64,000 bases of DNA from Zeugodacus cucurbitae. Its lineage: Eukaryota > Arthropoda > Insecta > Diptera > Tephritidae. Under the pieces are notes generated by a model. It saw only the letters and a program-made list of their open reading frames with translations. It did no database searches and was not told where the DNA came from. The first letter of the stretch is position 1. Each line of letters starts with the position of its first letter. The DNA lies in the NCBI RefSeq assembly GCF_028554725.1, contig NC_071667.1, forward strand, positions 81,754,001 through 81,818,000, given 5' to 3'. This document shows, piece by piece, positions 33,359-46,900 of the stretch. The position numbers and the translations under genes were made by a program.

Positions 33359-36300
33359 AGTAAAAATGTATGTCTGCATGCACTTGTAAACATGTAGTTC
33401 AATATGTAATCATTTATTTTTTACCTTTGCATGGTATTTGGCGATCGCACTGATTTTGCTGATTAGATTTTCTTTAAACAAATCAGTCGTAATATTTTCT
33501 ATGTCTGATATATGGATGTATGGTTTTTTTAGGTGGCAATATGCAATGAATAAGTCTACGCACATTTTATATGTATTAATTGATAAATGTCCCATTTTGA
33601 AGGGTAATTATTTGGTTTTAAAAGATATTCATAGCATTACGCACTAGTATTTTAATTTTAATTTTAATTTTCATAATTTTAATTGTGTATAATTGTATAA
33701 TATGCTCTAGATATATGTATGTATGTAAATATAAAAGTTACATTTAAATTTTCAAGTTCATGGTAAATTCTATTGTAAGATACATAGGTAAATGAATAAG
33801 GTTTGTAAAAAAAAGTTCAAGTTCAAAAAAGAACAGTTCTATAAATACCGCAAATCAGTTTTTTGTTATGTATTTTGTAGTAGTTGTATAAGATATGTAT
33901 GTATATGCATATACATATTAAATGTAAACTGTTTTTCCAGGTGTGACCGTGCAAATTACAATTGGAAACAAAGCTCAAGGTCCCGCTCGTATTAAAAAAA
34001 TTTCGATTGTTTAATATGTGACTCATAAACGCAAATATCAATTTGCAATAGAATATTTCTGCTTTTTCTTATAAAATTTTTTGAAATTTTGTAAAACTTC
34101 GTTAAAAAAGAAATTGCTTAATATGAATGTTGCTTTTTGCGTTTGGCAAAAATGGCGAAATACTCGATCCATTACTTTGAAGGACCCATTTAACAATTTC
34201 ACAAAACAACACTTTGTCAAGTACAAAGCGCCTTTTGTTCACTATAAAATCATACAAAAATTTCACACACTGGAAAATAAGAAAAAATCGTTTCTGCTAG
34301 ATTTGATATTACCAATTGGAAGTACACTTTAATGCAATATGGAAGCTAACTAATTACTCGAAGAAAACCAGGGAGTTAGAGCATAAGAAATCTCGCGTAA
34401 GGGAAGCTACCGCGCATATCTATGTTACTGTAGTCAGTCTCCTTAATTAAAATATTTTATTAAAACGTCATATCTACCCATACAACACAATCATTATATA
34501 CGGATTTAAGCTAAAAACACAGCAATATCAACTGTTTGTTTCCCCTCCCCCTTCAATCAAGTGCATTACAAAAGCGCTACTACCGTTCAATATCACTTGC
34601 ATACAATTCAATTAACAATAAGGCAAATGAGATGTAAAGGGCACTACTGTTAAAGCAAGCAAAATTATTGAAAATAATTTATTTCACAAAGAGCTATTAA
34701 GGCTTAGTATTTAATAATGTTTTTTTCTTTTTGTTTGTTTGTTTGTTTTTCTAATGTGTTTTTGTATTTTGTGCTCTACTTGTTTGTTTTAAGCGGCACC
34801 ATACCTACAATAAATCGATAATCGTGCTTATATACGCGCACATGTACTACAATAAATGTATGTGAGAGCAGGCAATGTGAATAAATTCGAGTTGTGAGTT
34901 GATTAAAAACGATTTACGTTTAAGTCTTAAATACTAAAATGCAATTGGAAAAGTGAGTGTTATATAATTTAGCGATTTTCAAAAATATATAAATTTAAGT
35001 ACAACTTATAAGAGATTAAACAAGCTAACGAGTGTGTGTTTGTGTGAATGTAGAAAATGTGTGCTGTTGAAAAGAAAATAAAGAGTTATGGCAGAACATA
35101 ATGTAATTATAACCTTAATTAAAAAAAATAATACAAATAATATTGAAAAATAAAAGAAAACACATGAATTCGTTTTATACTTTTTTGTAGCTTTTTAATC
35201 GTTTTTTTGTTTTGCGTACAAGTTTATCGTAAAAATTATCGTAGTTTTGAGAATAATATAATATTATATATATATATATATGTATGTTTGACAGACTTAT
35301 AAGTTGAGAATTTCTTTTTTTTTTAATTTAAACAATAACAGAAAATAATACAAAGGAGCACAAATAAAAAGTAGGAATTTTCGGCATAAAATTACAAAAA
35401 ATAATAATAATAATACACTGGGTAGGAGCACAGCAAGTCCACAATTTCTTTCATAAATAATATTTACTTGTGTTTTGTTTTATAATTAAGTATACTGTTT
35501 CGTTTTCTTGTGTTATACATTTACCACATATTGTCAACAGGAACAGAATAATGAAGTACAAAAATATATCAAAAATGCACAATTCGATCGTTAATGTGTT
35601 TAAAGATTAAAAGATCTTTTCGCATGCCATCTAATATTTAAGATATTCATATACATATGTGTATAAAAGATAATTCCACTTCATATATATTTTTACTTAT
35701 GCTGCGTACCGCGCATACATTTTTTTTTAATATATTTTTATTTTTTATTAATTTTTTTGTTATGCTTATTTGCATTTAATATTTCTTTATATATTTTTTT
35801 TCTTGTTTTGCGTAATATTAGTTGTCGTTGTTAGGCCAAAAACTACTGGCTCTCAAAGTGGTAATAAGAAATTTTTTTCTTTAGCTTTTTCATAAATTTT
35901 ATGATTTTTATTTCGTTTTTCGTCTTTCCCATACATTCACCAGAGCACAAAATCAACTATTTAAATAAATGACAAAAGTAAAAAAATTACTATGATAAAC
36001 AGGAAAACATAATTAACGATAAGCATTCCAACATCAATTCATAGATGATAATGAGCATTAAAAAAAATAACTGAAACAATAAATATTTTTTGTCTTTAAA
36101 TATGCAATAGAAAGGAGTAAGCCAAATCAGAGGAAATGACAAATATAATAGCAGAATTCACCAACGTGGTCTTATCCGAGTATAAAATAGCGAAAAAAGT
36201 ATTTAAAACATTAGTCACCGAACTATTCAAGACAAAAAAGTATACAATGAATATAAATTAAAAAATACACATTAAAAATTGTGTTCCCTTTTCTGAAAAG

Positions 36301-36939
36301 GTTAACAATGTAGAGAACCATGCAACTTAATGGACTTTATCGTCCAATCAAGTATATCAAATACGTACATAATTGGGATGTGCAGTTTGTTATTTATGCA
36401 GTGTTCATCGCAATTAAGCGACACCAATGACAACTACATAAGTATTTTAGTTTAAATTGAAAATATTTTCGTTGAAAATATGCAATAATTTCATTTTTAT
36501 GGTTTTTTTGTTCGTTTCACATACTAATTGTCATTTCAATATACCTTCATTCTAGTCACATCTGTATTCCACTATCGAGAGTTATTCGTTTGTTATGTGA
36601 ATTTCCCGTATCTCTCATCTCAATCTCTCATCTTTCTTATCAAAGTTCGTCTAATATTATATAATTTCCTCTGTCAATATACTCTTCTGATTTCATTTGT
36701 TTTGATTGTGATTAGCAAACTGCTTAGCAATACAATTGTAAAAATTATGCGCAGCTGCTTTTACCCACCACTCCTTACTAATAACCCTCCTAGTACCTTG
36801 TGCATTATGTCTATTCGTCCAAAGGTAAATTCCCCCACAAAAACAAATATTAAATGACGACGATCGCTTTCTTTGATCTAACATTTCTTCATTTTGCTTA
36901 CTGCACTTTAAAAAATACAAAGTCTTCTATTCCTCCTCT

Positions 36940-39033
36940 TTAAGCATCGATCAGAGATGCCTGTATATGCTGCTCCAATAGTGGATTTTCACCATTCTCT
37001 AGCTCAAGTTTGTGAATACCATTTTCTATCAGTTGCAGAGCATCACCTTCACCGTTACCGTTCAAATGTGGTTTCTGTTCCGATTGAATAGCAGCGGGTT
37101 CTTCTGCTCCTACAACAGCGGTACCGTTTGTCTTTGTCTGTTCTTCGGTATGTTTCAAATCTTTTGCAGATTTAGTTGGAGTTACTGCTTTCTTAGTTAC
37201 ATCTTTGGTTTTCGCTTTCAGAGCTGAGCTTGCCGTTTTCGTAGGCGAAAGTGAGGATTTGCCAGTTGTTGCAGGTCTGGTGGCACCCGGTGGAGTCTTT
37301 TTCAGCAACGTACTGCTGGTGGTTTTTGCAGCTGTTGCACTAACCGATACACTACCTACGGTGCGACGAGTCGTAGTCGATGTTAAGGTTGATGAATGCG
37401 TAGTCTTCGGGGCAGGGCGAGCAGTAAAAGTCTTAGTAGTTGTAGTTGTTGTAGTGGTAGAAGTCGAACTCTTAGCACGACTTGCTGCAGTGGTTGTTGT
37501 GGTCGAACTTTTAGTTACGCCATTAGCAGTTGGTGCAGTAGTCTTAAGAGGACTTTTAGCCGCAGCTACTCCAGTACCTGTGCTAGTTGGGGCCTTCCGC
37601 AGCTGCGATGTCAAAGTGGTGCGTGGCGATGACAACTTCGGTTTGGTTGTACCCGATAGACCTAAAGTGGTTGGCTTAGTGGGTGCACCGCTGGTTGGTT
37701 TGGGCTTGGCGGTGGCTGTGCCATTGGTGGCAGTCGTCGATGCCCCTGTGGTAGTTGGTGCTGAACGACGAGCCGTAGTCGTGGTAGTGGTACGTGAAGC
37801 AGTCAATTTAGCAGCAGTCGGTGCTGTCGCTGGGCGTGTTGTAGTTGTTGTTTTAGTAACTGTTCGAGATGCTGCAGTAGTGGAGGTTAACGGCTTGCGA
37901 GCAGCAGTAGTAGTTGATGATTTAGTTGTTGTTGTAGTTGTGGTCGGTTTCTTATCAGCGGTAGCAGTCGTCTTAACCGGAGCAGTACGTGGTCTAGCGG
38001 CTGACACTGTCGATAGAGATGTTTTACCAATCGGTTTTTTAGCTGGTTCTGCAGCCTTTTTAACATCGATAGCCTTTGATTTCGTCGAAGTTGGAGTACG
38101 AGGCTGTTTAACATCAGTTTTCTTGTGTGCATCCGCAGCAACTGCAACAGCGGCAGCCGTAGCTGCCAGAGCACCTACAGCAGTTGCAGTGATTACAGTT
38201 TCTTCGACAGCTGACGCGGTAGACTCGTTAGCAGCTAACTCCACATTGGCTTCTGTAGGAATAGACGAAGAATGTTGATCTGGGCTTTCCAAAATTGGTT
38301 CAGCCACAGCCGATACATTTGCATCAAAGTTACTGCTTTCGTCTAATACAATTACAGGCTCCGAAGGCAACACTTCTACTTCCGGCTCAGGCTGTGCAAT
38401 AAGCTCTGGCTCAGTAACTGGTTGTACTTCTGTCTGTGGCACATCTTTCAGTTCTGGCTCAGATACGGTCACATGCTCTGGCTCAGCAACTGGCGACTCC
38501 ACTGGTACTTCATGTTCTGGCTCAGCGATGGGTGACGCTACAAGTTCCGAACGAATATCTTCATGTTCTGGCTGAGCAACGGGTGACTCCAACAGGTCTA
38601 CATGACTATATTCATGTGCTGGCTCAACTGATAATTCAACAGACTCAGGCTCGACTGGATCAGCAATATTGCTTTCCACAGATAGAGCAGCTGGTACATG
38701 CTCCTCAAATCCATTCAGTTCCAACTCCAATTGAACAGGTGATGCTGCTGGTGGTTGTTCATCTTCTGGCTTTGTTAATAACAAATTGTCCTCGTGATGT
38801 TCGTATGTGGACTGTGCTGTTTCCTCCTGTAGGTGCTGTTGCTCCTGTTGTTCGTTGTAGTAGCTTTGTTCGTTTTGTTGCGAAATGTCAGCATCTGGCT
38901 GCGATTCGGTTGAAAATACTTGATTCGCTTCAATTGGTGTTTCCTCAACCGTTTCGTGATGTTCGGGTTCTGAAGCAGCAAATGGATTCAGACTTTCGAC
39001 GATGTTAGCTGCGGTTTGTGCAACCTCCTCTAC
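36940..39033 (-). CDS. Map205: Map205, C-terminal coding exon (microtubule-binding half)
   Basis: An acceptor TTTTTACAG ends at 39,034. From 39,033 the frame runs phase 0 for 697 codons to a stop at 36,942-36,940. The exon begins VEEVAQTAANIVESLNPFAA. An acidic part with repeated PEHE/PEPE and ESPVAEPEH units (product about 850-940) comes next. Then follows a long Thr/Ala/Lys/Pro-rich basic part (about 1015-1345) with many SP/TP sites such as SSPRTT, KSPLKTT, SLSPTKT and VTPTKS. A less basic tail ends ...EQHIQASLIDA. A basic Thr/Pro/Lys region of this type is what binds microtubules in Map205 (known for the family). It joins exon 1 in phase 0 across a 20.6-kb intron, giving 1,407 residues against about 1,185 in Drosophila by memory. 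Low-complexity Thr runs (up to eight) probably explain part of the extra length. Confidence 0.85.
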   Translation of the reverse strand, partial: VEEVAQTAANIVESLNPFAASEPEHHETVEETPIEANQVFSTESQPDADISQQNEQSYYNEQQEQQHLQEETAQSTYEHHEDNLLLTKPEDEQPPAASPVQLELELNGFEEHVPAALSVESNIADPVEPESVELSVEPAHEYSHVDLLESPVAQPEHEDIRSELVASPIAEPEHEVPVESPVAEPEHVTVSEPELKDVPQTEVQPVTEPELIAQPEPEVEVLPSEPVIVLDESSNFDANVSAVAEPILESPDQHSSSIPTEANVELAANESTASAVEETVITATAVGALAATAAAVAVAADAHKKTDVKQPRTPTSTKSKAIDVKKAAEPAKKPIGKTSLSTVSAARPRTAPVKTTATADKKPTTTTTTTKSSTTTAARKPLTSTTAASRTVTKTTTTTRPATAPTAAKLTASRTTTTTTARRSAPTTTGASTTATNGTATAKPKPTSGAPTKPTTLGLSGTTKPKLSSPRTTLTSQLRKAPTSTGTGVAAAKSPLKTTAPTANGVTKSSTTTTTAASRAKSSTSTTTTTTTTKTFTARPAPKTTHSSTLTSTTTRRTVGSVSVSATAAKTTSSTLLKKTPPGATRPATTGKSSLSPTKTASSALKAKTKDVTKKAVTPTKSAKDLKHTEEQTKTNGTAVVGAEEPAAIQSEQKPHLNGNGEGDALQLIENGIHKLELENGENPLLEQHIQASLIDA

Positions 39034-41923
39034 CTGTAAAAACAAGAAAAGACATAAATAAATATTACTATATGTATATTAGCTTTAAGAATACGCTACT
39101 GTAAATAACATTTAATTAAGGAAAATACTAAAATATAACACATTTTTACCGTTCTCCAATTTAAGAAATGCCTCAAAAAGAAAACAGATAAATTGTTGTA
39201 CACAAAATTTCATGTTCGAACACAAAATCAACATTTCTAATGGAGTTGTACACATTTGTGCTGCATCATTAACGACGCTCCACGTTTGAACCATCATTCA
39301 TAGTGAAGACGTTTCATACCACGTATGTACAATATGTACCAGTGTATATGTACATATGTATAGGCAAAAGACATTGACATTTAAATCCACGAAAGTAAAT
39401 AGTTTGAGGCACACAACAAAGAATTTTTCACAGCTGGAAGTATGTCCGTCAGCCAGACACTGCTATCGATGATTAACAACAATTAAGAAAACTATTTGAT
39501 AATTGTAGACAACAAAAATATATGAAGTTGCACACTGACGAACTATAAATTGGATTACAACTGCAGAGTCGGCAAATTTCGCTGAGTAATGAACTCTTTA
39601 ATAACAGTGATAATGATGAATCTCAAGCTACAAGTTGGAAACATAAAAGCGTACTATATATGTATTTGTATATGGATAATGTTATCCGGCGAAACACAAA
39701 ACAAATACAAAGTAGTGGAATAGTTAGAAACAAATAACGGATAATAATCAGGCAGAGCAGAGAACGTGGAAGTAATGGAAGTGACCGCAGACAGCTACAG
39801 AATACAATCACAGCGCAAAATTAGTTTTCGAAGACGAAGCTACACATACAAACGCTTTGTAGAACAAAAGCAATAATAACAAGAAAGAGAGCAAAGTGTA
39901 AGCATAGAGAGTTAACAAATTAAAACGGAAGAAAAAAAAAACATTTTTAAAGTAATTAGTTACAAAATAAAAAAATCTCATAAAAAATCAGAACAATATT
40001 CCATAGGGTATATATTTGTAATTAAATAGAAGATTATTGTAAAAAAATATGACAATACAAAGTTAAAAAAAAGTCTTATACACATATGAATATATATATC
40101 TTTCAGTATTAAAAGTCTACTTAGTTTTTATAACTTTAATATTTTATCCATTATGACTTTTCCATATGAAGTTTTTATTATTTCCTAAGCCTCATTGCCT
40201 CCCCGCTCACACACTGCTCGTTTAACGTTAAGGTTTAATGTACGCTAATACGTTATCATAGTGAGCTTTAAGCGAACGAAAACTACAGACGTTCATGAAT
40301 ATGTATGACAAAGAATTTTAGGAAGTGAGTTTTGCAAAGTAATTGCACGTGCTTGGGGTGCGCAATTGAGTCAGGGAAAGATTTATTTAAATACAATAGT
40401 TCATGAATATCTATACAAACACTAGACCGAAAACGAACAACAGTTCCTTAATAGTTCAGCTAAGACAGTGAGAGTTTAGAAGAAATGATGATTCAGATAT
40501 TAATTTCTTCTCAAAGCTTAAAACTCTCAAGCTCGGAAAGTATTAAGCTTATGTCACTGTAGTTTCAGTAGAATATATATTATGATTTGTTTCGTCTAGA
40601 AATTTTTTAGAATATAATGTCTAGTCTTTGTGAATATTGATAATAATAAACACTTTATTAGCGAAAGGTAATGAGAATATTCACTACACCAACGGATGCG
40701 AGGTGACACAAAAATGTCTAAAAAAACATTAACGAAAGCAAAGCCAGCAACGAAAAGCACCAAATAATGAAACATGAAGAGGATATACGATATAAATATA
40801 ATTTTGTGAACACAATACCATCAGACTTTTACATATACATATGTATGTATGTTTATATGTAAATCTATTTTTTTAATGACGGAAACAGTTTGCGGGAGCA
40901 GCACTTTGGAGTCGAGGAGGTCGGTTTGGACGATGCTCGAGCAGTCAAATAGCCCACAACAACAAAAACTTTAGCGTCAAAATAATTTCTTGCTAAACTT
41001 AGCAACTCCTCACACAAGTAATGTAGAAGTTAGTATCAATGTATGTATGTATGTAAGTGTGCAGCATGGTGCGTTCTAAAGGGAACAACAAAACGGCAAG
41101 ACAACAAACAAAAACCAGAGTGACAGCCGAGGAAATAATAAAAAACAAAAAATTGTGGCAACAAAAACCAGAAAGTCCAAAATCCAACAAATACAACAAG
41201 AGCGCTGAAATAACGGCAGTGTGGAGCTGGTTTTTGGTGTTCAGCGTTTGGCGTTTGGAAAAGTTATTTAAAACAAATGAAGGCAACTGAAAATGTCATT
41301 GACCAAACCTAGAGGCTCAGGCACAGCACAGAGGCAGCAATAATAAAAGCAACAGTTGCTGGCATTCAACTAATAGTAGCAAGCGCTAACGCCACTTGCA
41401 ACGAAATGCCAGCTTTTGTAGGTATTCATTTGTGTAAAATTTCTTGTACACACATATGTATGTATATATGTGTATAGTTGATTATGTACAAGTATTATGT
41501 AGCGTTTGTCTAAAGCTGGGAAAAATTATGGTGCTCGGCTGCGGAGCAACCAAGTGTAATGAGGTCACATATTAAGCCGTGCTAAAATCAGCAGCACATA
41601 CACATACAGAAATACATATGTACGTAGTACATACCAACATTAATTGCGCCAGTCTGCTAATGCCAGCTTTACTGGTTATGAGTTAGTCATCCGTCCAGGC
41701 AAAGAGCTACTGCCGGCATTTACAAGCCGCATATCTATATAAGTATGTAGGTATGTATATTCAAAACAGCTAACAACCACACAAATTTGTTGTCTAAGCT
41801 CGACTCGCAACGCCATCAGCTGTAAGCGCCAACTAGCGATTGTCTAAGCAAGCAGACGCCATCGTCAGCGCTGGCACAGAGATCGATGCACTGCACGCTG
41901 GAATTGGGCTACAACCACTCAAG

Positions 41924-41956
41924 CAGCCAGCCAGTCAGTCAGCCAGCCAGCCAGCC
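41924..41956. repeat. (CAGC)n/(CAGT)n microsatellite
   Basis: Eight tetranucleotide units of CAGC or CAGT inside the Map205 intron. Confidence 0.85.
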
Positions 41957-43543
41957 AATGCGCGAGCACCTATGTACCCATTGCCTGCACAAATTCGCAC
42001 GAACAATTTTCGTTCGCATGCCAGCAAAAAAGGCAGAGAATTAAATAAGAAATGGAGTGGCGAAAAATGAAAAATCCAATACCGACTAACTTTAGCTCCA
42101 CAACACGAGAAAGTAACACGCTCGCAAAAGGCAAATGTGAAAGAAAGATATATGTACTTGATAATGATGTATAATTAATTAATCATGTGTAGATTTGCTT
42201 TTTCTTCAGCAAAAAAAAACAACTACAAAATGTGCCGCCCAATTTGGTGGTGTTGCTTCGCTATTTTTGGATTTGTGAGCGATGAATTATTAGATAATTT
42301 GCACCAGAAAAGGCGTTGGCTTCGACACTCATACACAATTCATTTTCATACTTGTAATGAAATTGATTTGTTACAGGCATTCGAGGAGCATTAACATTAC
42401 CTTTAAATATTTTGTTAATTTCAATTAGATGTAAATATGTAGATTACAAATCGATACGTGACGATTGAAAATTCAATGTATTTTTCATAATTTTATAATT
42501 TTACAAAAATGAATAACTTTCAATATATTCCGTCAAATACTCAGGTGCCACTTATTCTTGAATATCAAATTATTTTGTTCAGTTAAAAATTTTGTGTACA
42601 AATCTTGAGACAATCAGAATTGAGGTTTCAAAATTGTGTTAGATGAACTACTATTCATTCGAGCAACGAAGAAATTGTTCTCGGCTATAAGCTTCTGAAA
42701 ACAATTTTTAGGTTAGAACTGTACACCTTATCTCATTATTACGCTTTATTCAATTATCACCAGCCGCACACTGTTTAGACTTTTCTTTAACCTGGGACCT
42801 TTAAGTTATGTAAGTCGCACAAATGGGAGACGAGATTTCTGGCGCCTCGTGGCGATTGTAATTCTATATGGAGGCACTATTTTTAGAATTTGGAAAATAA
42901 TTTTGCTGCGTTGCACATTTTAAAGGCGCCTATGTACATTTAAAAGCTAAGTTTTTGCAAAAAGCACTGCTAATCAACAAAGGCTATCGCGAAAGCATCT
43001 TAGTGGCAAAGCAAAAACAACAACACTTACTTATGTATATAGCTTTGTGTGTATTTATAAACAAACATTTAAATCATTAAATGTATAGTAAGTAAGTGTT
43101 CCTGTTTACCTAACTACCAGTAAGTTTTTGACAAAAACATTAGTTATACATATGTACATACAGGCAAATGTGTTTAGCTGTACCCATGCGTTGTCTTCTT
43201 TATTTTTATTTTAATTTTTGTGTTGACTAATTTTGAAATCAAATAGAAAAGCGGAGAAGCCGACCGGCAAAATCGGCATATTGAATGTAAATACATGAAT
43301 TACACTCACACACATGCAAGCGTGCCAAATAAGATTGTACACTCATGTTGAAAATAGTAGCAATAGTGTATATAACATTTATGTATGTGTATGTGATTCA
43401 TTTAAGATTTATAGGTCGTATTCATAGCAGATTAAACTTTGAAAATTGTGTCAAAAAGTTGCATATAACCTATACATATACTCTTATGTATAAGCTTGAA
43501 CTGTTTCCTGCCACAAACACATGCTGCTACTTTCCATAACCAG

Positions 43544-43546
<3 letters not shown>

Positions 43547-43590
<44 letters not shown>

Positions 43591-43594
43591 ACAA
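43547..43594. repeat. (CA)n microsatellite
   Basis: About 22 CA units with one CATA interruption, the longest dinucleotide run in the window, inside the Map205 intron. Confidence 0.95.
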
Positions 43595-43950
43595 AGCCAG
43601 AGTATTTATTGGCAAATAAACAAAATGCTCAAATGATGACATCAACAATGCGCTGACAAACGCCTATGTACACTCATTCATTCATATGCGTATATAAAAA
43701 GCGCAAACAAACGAAGAAATGAGTGTGCTGTTGAATTATGAAGTGTGCAAGCGTGATAGTGGGTGACGGACGCCGTTTGCCGGCTTCTAGCTCAGCTAAA
43801 ATGCATAAGCCCCACAAGCAATCCATTGAAACCGACAAGTATTTGCCATCGACTTCAACAGAAATTGTACAGCAAGACAATACATTTGCGTTAACGGTGC
43901 TACAAACATATATACAAAGGTATTTGCTGCTTGTGTGAACAATTACCGGC

Positions 43951-43979
43951 TTACATACATACATACATACATACATATA
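43951..43979. repeat. (CATA)n microsatellite
   Basis: Six to seven CATA units inside the Map205 intron. Confidence 0.85.
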
Positions 43980-46900
43980 TACCAAATCGCTCAATGCCAT
44001 ATTAACACTTTTATGGCGAGCCAAAAACAAAAAAAATATATAAAATAAAAGAAACGTCTACATAACAACATTGAGGTAATAGCGATTATTCACCATTAAC
44101 TTTTGCAAATTTGGCACCAACTAAATATTCACTTAAAAAATATTTAAGAACGACTTGAAAACCGATTGTCAGTTTGAGATGGTTTTTGCGCTTTTTTGGT
44201 CACTACAAGAGGCAAATAAAGAAGTCAAAGACTGAGTGGCTTGAGTGGAGCGGGTTTATGGGCGTTAACGCATTTTAGAAAACTGAAAAACAGTGTGTAA
44301 GTATACATATTTATATGTATGTGCAAGCAATTGTAGCTTTACGATTTATACATTTTCACTCCTTGTAGTTGCGTACGAGCAAATACATTCCATACGTATA
44401 TGTACTCGTATATGGTATTACAAATATGCCTTTGGTCATAAAGCTAAATTAAGATGGCACACAATTACTCTTGCTACTGTAGCTTAAGAAAATTTATTAG
44501 CTTGAAATATTGACGCTTTCGACTTTATTGTTTAATTATGCGTAGAGGAGCAGCAGCTGGCGACAGTGACAGCGTTGCATACGCCCGCGCTAACGACAAA
44601 CTTTATGACAACATCCACAGCCATACAGTGACTCATAAAACAGTTCATAAATGCGTCGTTGTCTTTTTCTTCAATAGTAGATTCAAATATATAAGTTTTG
44701 CATATTAAATATATATTTAAATATTTTATTAGTTAGGGTATGCCTTTGAAATAAAATAGAAAAACGTTTTTGTTGCTTGTATATTTTTTACCGTAGCATT
44801 ATCTTTCCTTTTAGCAACCAACAATGATCGCGGTGCGCAAGGTCAGTGCAGTCTGGTAGGTGATAAGTATATTAAAGTTCATCTTATACCGGGTACAGCT
44901 AAGACAACGCGATAAGTTTAAGGCGAAGTTCGTGCAGATCTTAAATAATTAAAAGAAACAACGGTTGTATGGCACACACAAAGCGTTCTACAAGCTACTT
45001 TATTCTTTAAATTATTTGAATATTTTCAGGAAGTGTGGAGAAATCAGAAATTTTTAGATATTTTTGTATTTATATTCTGGAATATATACATTTTAGACCA
45101 GATATATTCCTTATATTGTAGTAAAGTATCTAGAATAAATCTTATTTTAATGTGTTACCTTGAATTTCTGCATATAAAAATATTATTGTGGCATATTTGA
45201 GTAAATGTTAACCTCAAATTTAATCTTTAGTGATTTCACCAAATTTAATTATTTCTTTTTGATTTCTGACACTCATCTATTAAACAAGCGATTCACAGCT
45301 TAGAATGCTATTGTCGGCTACTGTCTACTTTTAATATTGGAATGGCGTCGGAGAAATGGGGTGGAACAAATGGGAAGTTTTAACTGTTGCACTAAACAAA
45401 TAAGTATGGATTTCCGAAGTGAACCACTGGCTGGGCATGAGTAATACATTATGACATATAAACTATGCCCTCACATGGACAGTACGCGACATACACAAAA
45501 GCCAAAAGTAATGGAAATGCCAACCATAGCTTTTATCGATGGGCCATTAAGCCTTAAAAAGGAAAACACCATAGGCCGAAAATGAGCCAGCCAGCAAGCA
45601 AAGAAATAACAATAAATACTTGGCGGCTACATTTTACACTTTATTACATTAAGTGCATTCACGAATTTACATACAACTTAAAATAATGGTTTGCATATGT
45701 ACTTTATTTATACACTTTTACACCGACGTGTGTGTGTGTGTACTTTGTATGAAATTTATTTGAAAATGTGTGCGCGTACACATTTTGTACTTTGCCAAAT
45801 TAAGCAGCCAAATATCGTAATTTCTATTTTTAAATTTGCGCAACGTCGAAGTATTCGAGCGAAGAGACCGAAAAATTAAGCAACAGACGAAGGCTTGTCA
45901 TTGCTCCTCCATTGCCGCCTGCAAATGTTGCTGCCACATCACACGCAACAGGGCATACTCGTACATACATATGTACACATGTGTGGCTGTGCTTGCCATC
46001 AAGCGATCGTTAAAGAGATGTAAGACTGACAGACAAACTGCCGATGTGCCATACTGTCAGTCGGCAAGCCGTTAAAGCATTCACCGCTCGCTTGTTCGGT
46101 TACTGCTGCTGTGACTGTGAGTAATCGAAGCGTGTGGTGAAAGAAGCGCAACAAACCACTAAAATTCAATTGAAATTTCTACACGCCACCAACAATAGCT
46201 AGATAGACACCGAAACAACCACATAGACATGCGCCAGCGGCGAATGGGAGTTGGGGAGTCTAAGGAACCAACCCAATATAAAAGGGGACGAGTACATATG
46301 TACATTTGTTCTTTTGTGTGTACTTGCAAGTAAGTATACGTCACCATAAGTAATGATCATGCGCATTATGAGTTAAGTTTAGAATTTAATTTGTGTATCA
46401 CATTGTTCTTCATGAGGGCAACTCGTTGCAATGTGCCACCACCATCAACACTACCACCACCACCACCGATGACAAATGCTTTATACTTTCTGGTGAGACA
46501 ATTATAGCTGGAAGCAGCAGCGTTCAACATTCTCCTTCACTTCAGCCATTTTCACAACCACCGCATACAAAGTGAGAGGAATTAGTCATCGTTTTACCAC
46601 ACCTAATCACAAGTCAAGTATCCTTTTATTATACCGCATACACTTATGAAGGTGCAGGCCAAATGAATTGTTGCGTGCCAACCAATGCATTACTGACTTC
46701 CCACAATTCATAAGCTTTTTAAATGATTGTATGAAAATGATATCACTACAAAGCCGTTAGTCATGTGTAAAAAGGCAAAAAGTGACTCGTTGGACTTTTC
46801 AAAACGATAGCACTCCCCACTTTCCGTCTCACACTTAAAGTCAATGTGTAAATGGAGAACATTTACAAGAAGTTTAATAGAAAATAATATTAATTGTAAA

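Larger units (their letters stand above)
29963..36939. other. modulo-Map205 convergent intergenic region
   Basis: Modulo (plus) and Map205 (minus) converge here, so both 3' UTRs lie at the edges. The middle holds a LINE fragment (about 32,160-32,810) and microsatellites. Several small ORFs (30,337, 31,644, 33,792, 34,081) lack an ATG, domains or support. The rest is AT-rich with no recognisable feature. Confidence 0.6.

Noticed and set aside
34081..34332. 83-codon plus-strand ORF
   Set aside because: It begins with TTG rather than ATG (an internal ATG leaves 69 codons) and shows no recognisable motif. It may be chance in AT-rich DNA.
37205..38278. A 357-codon plus-strand ORF rich in Val and Ala
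   Set aside because: It is the antisense of the Thr/Ala-rich Map205 exon. Long runs of Thr codons read backwards as Val, so the open frame is a composition artefact.
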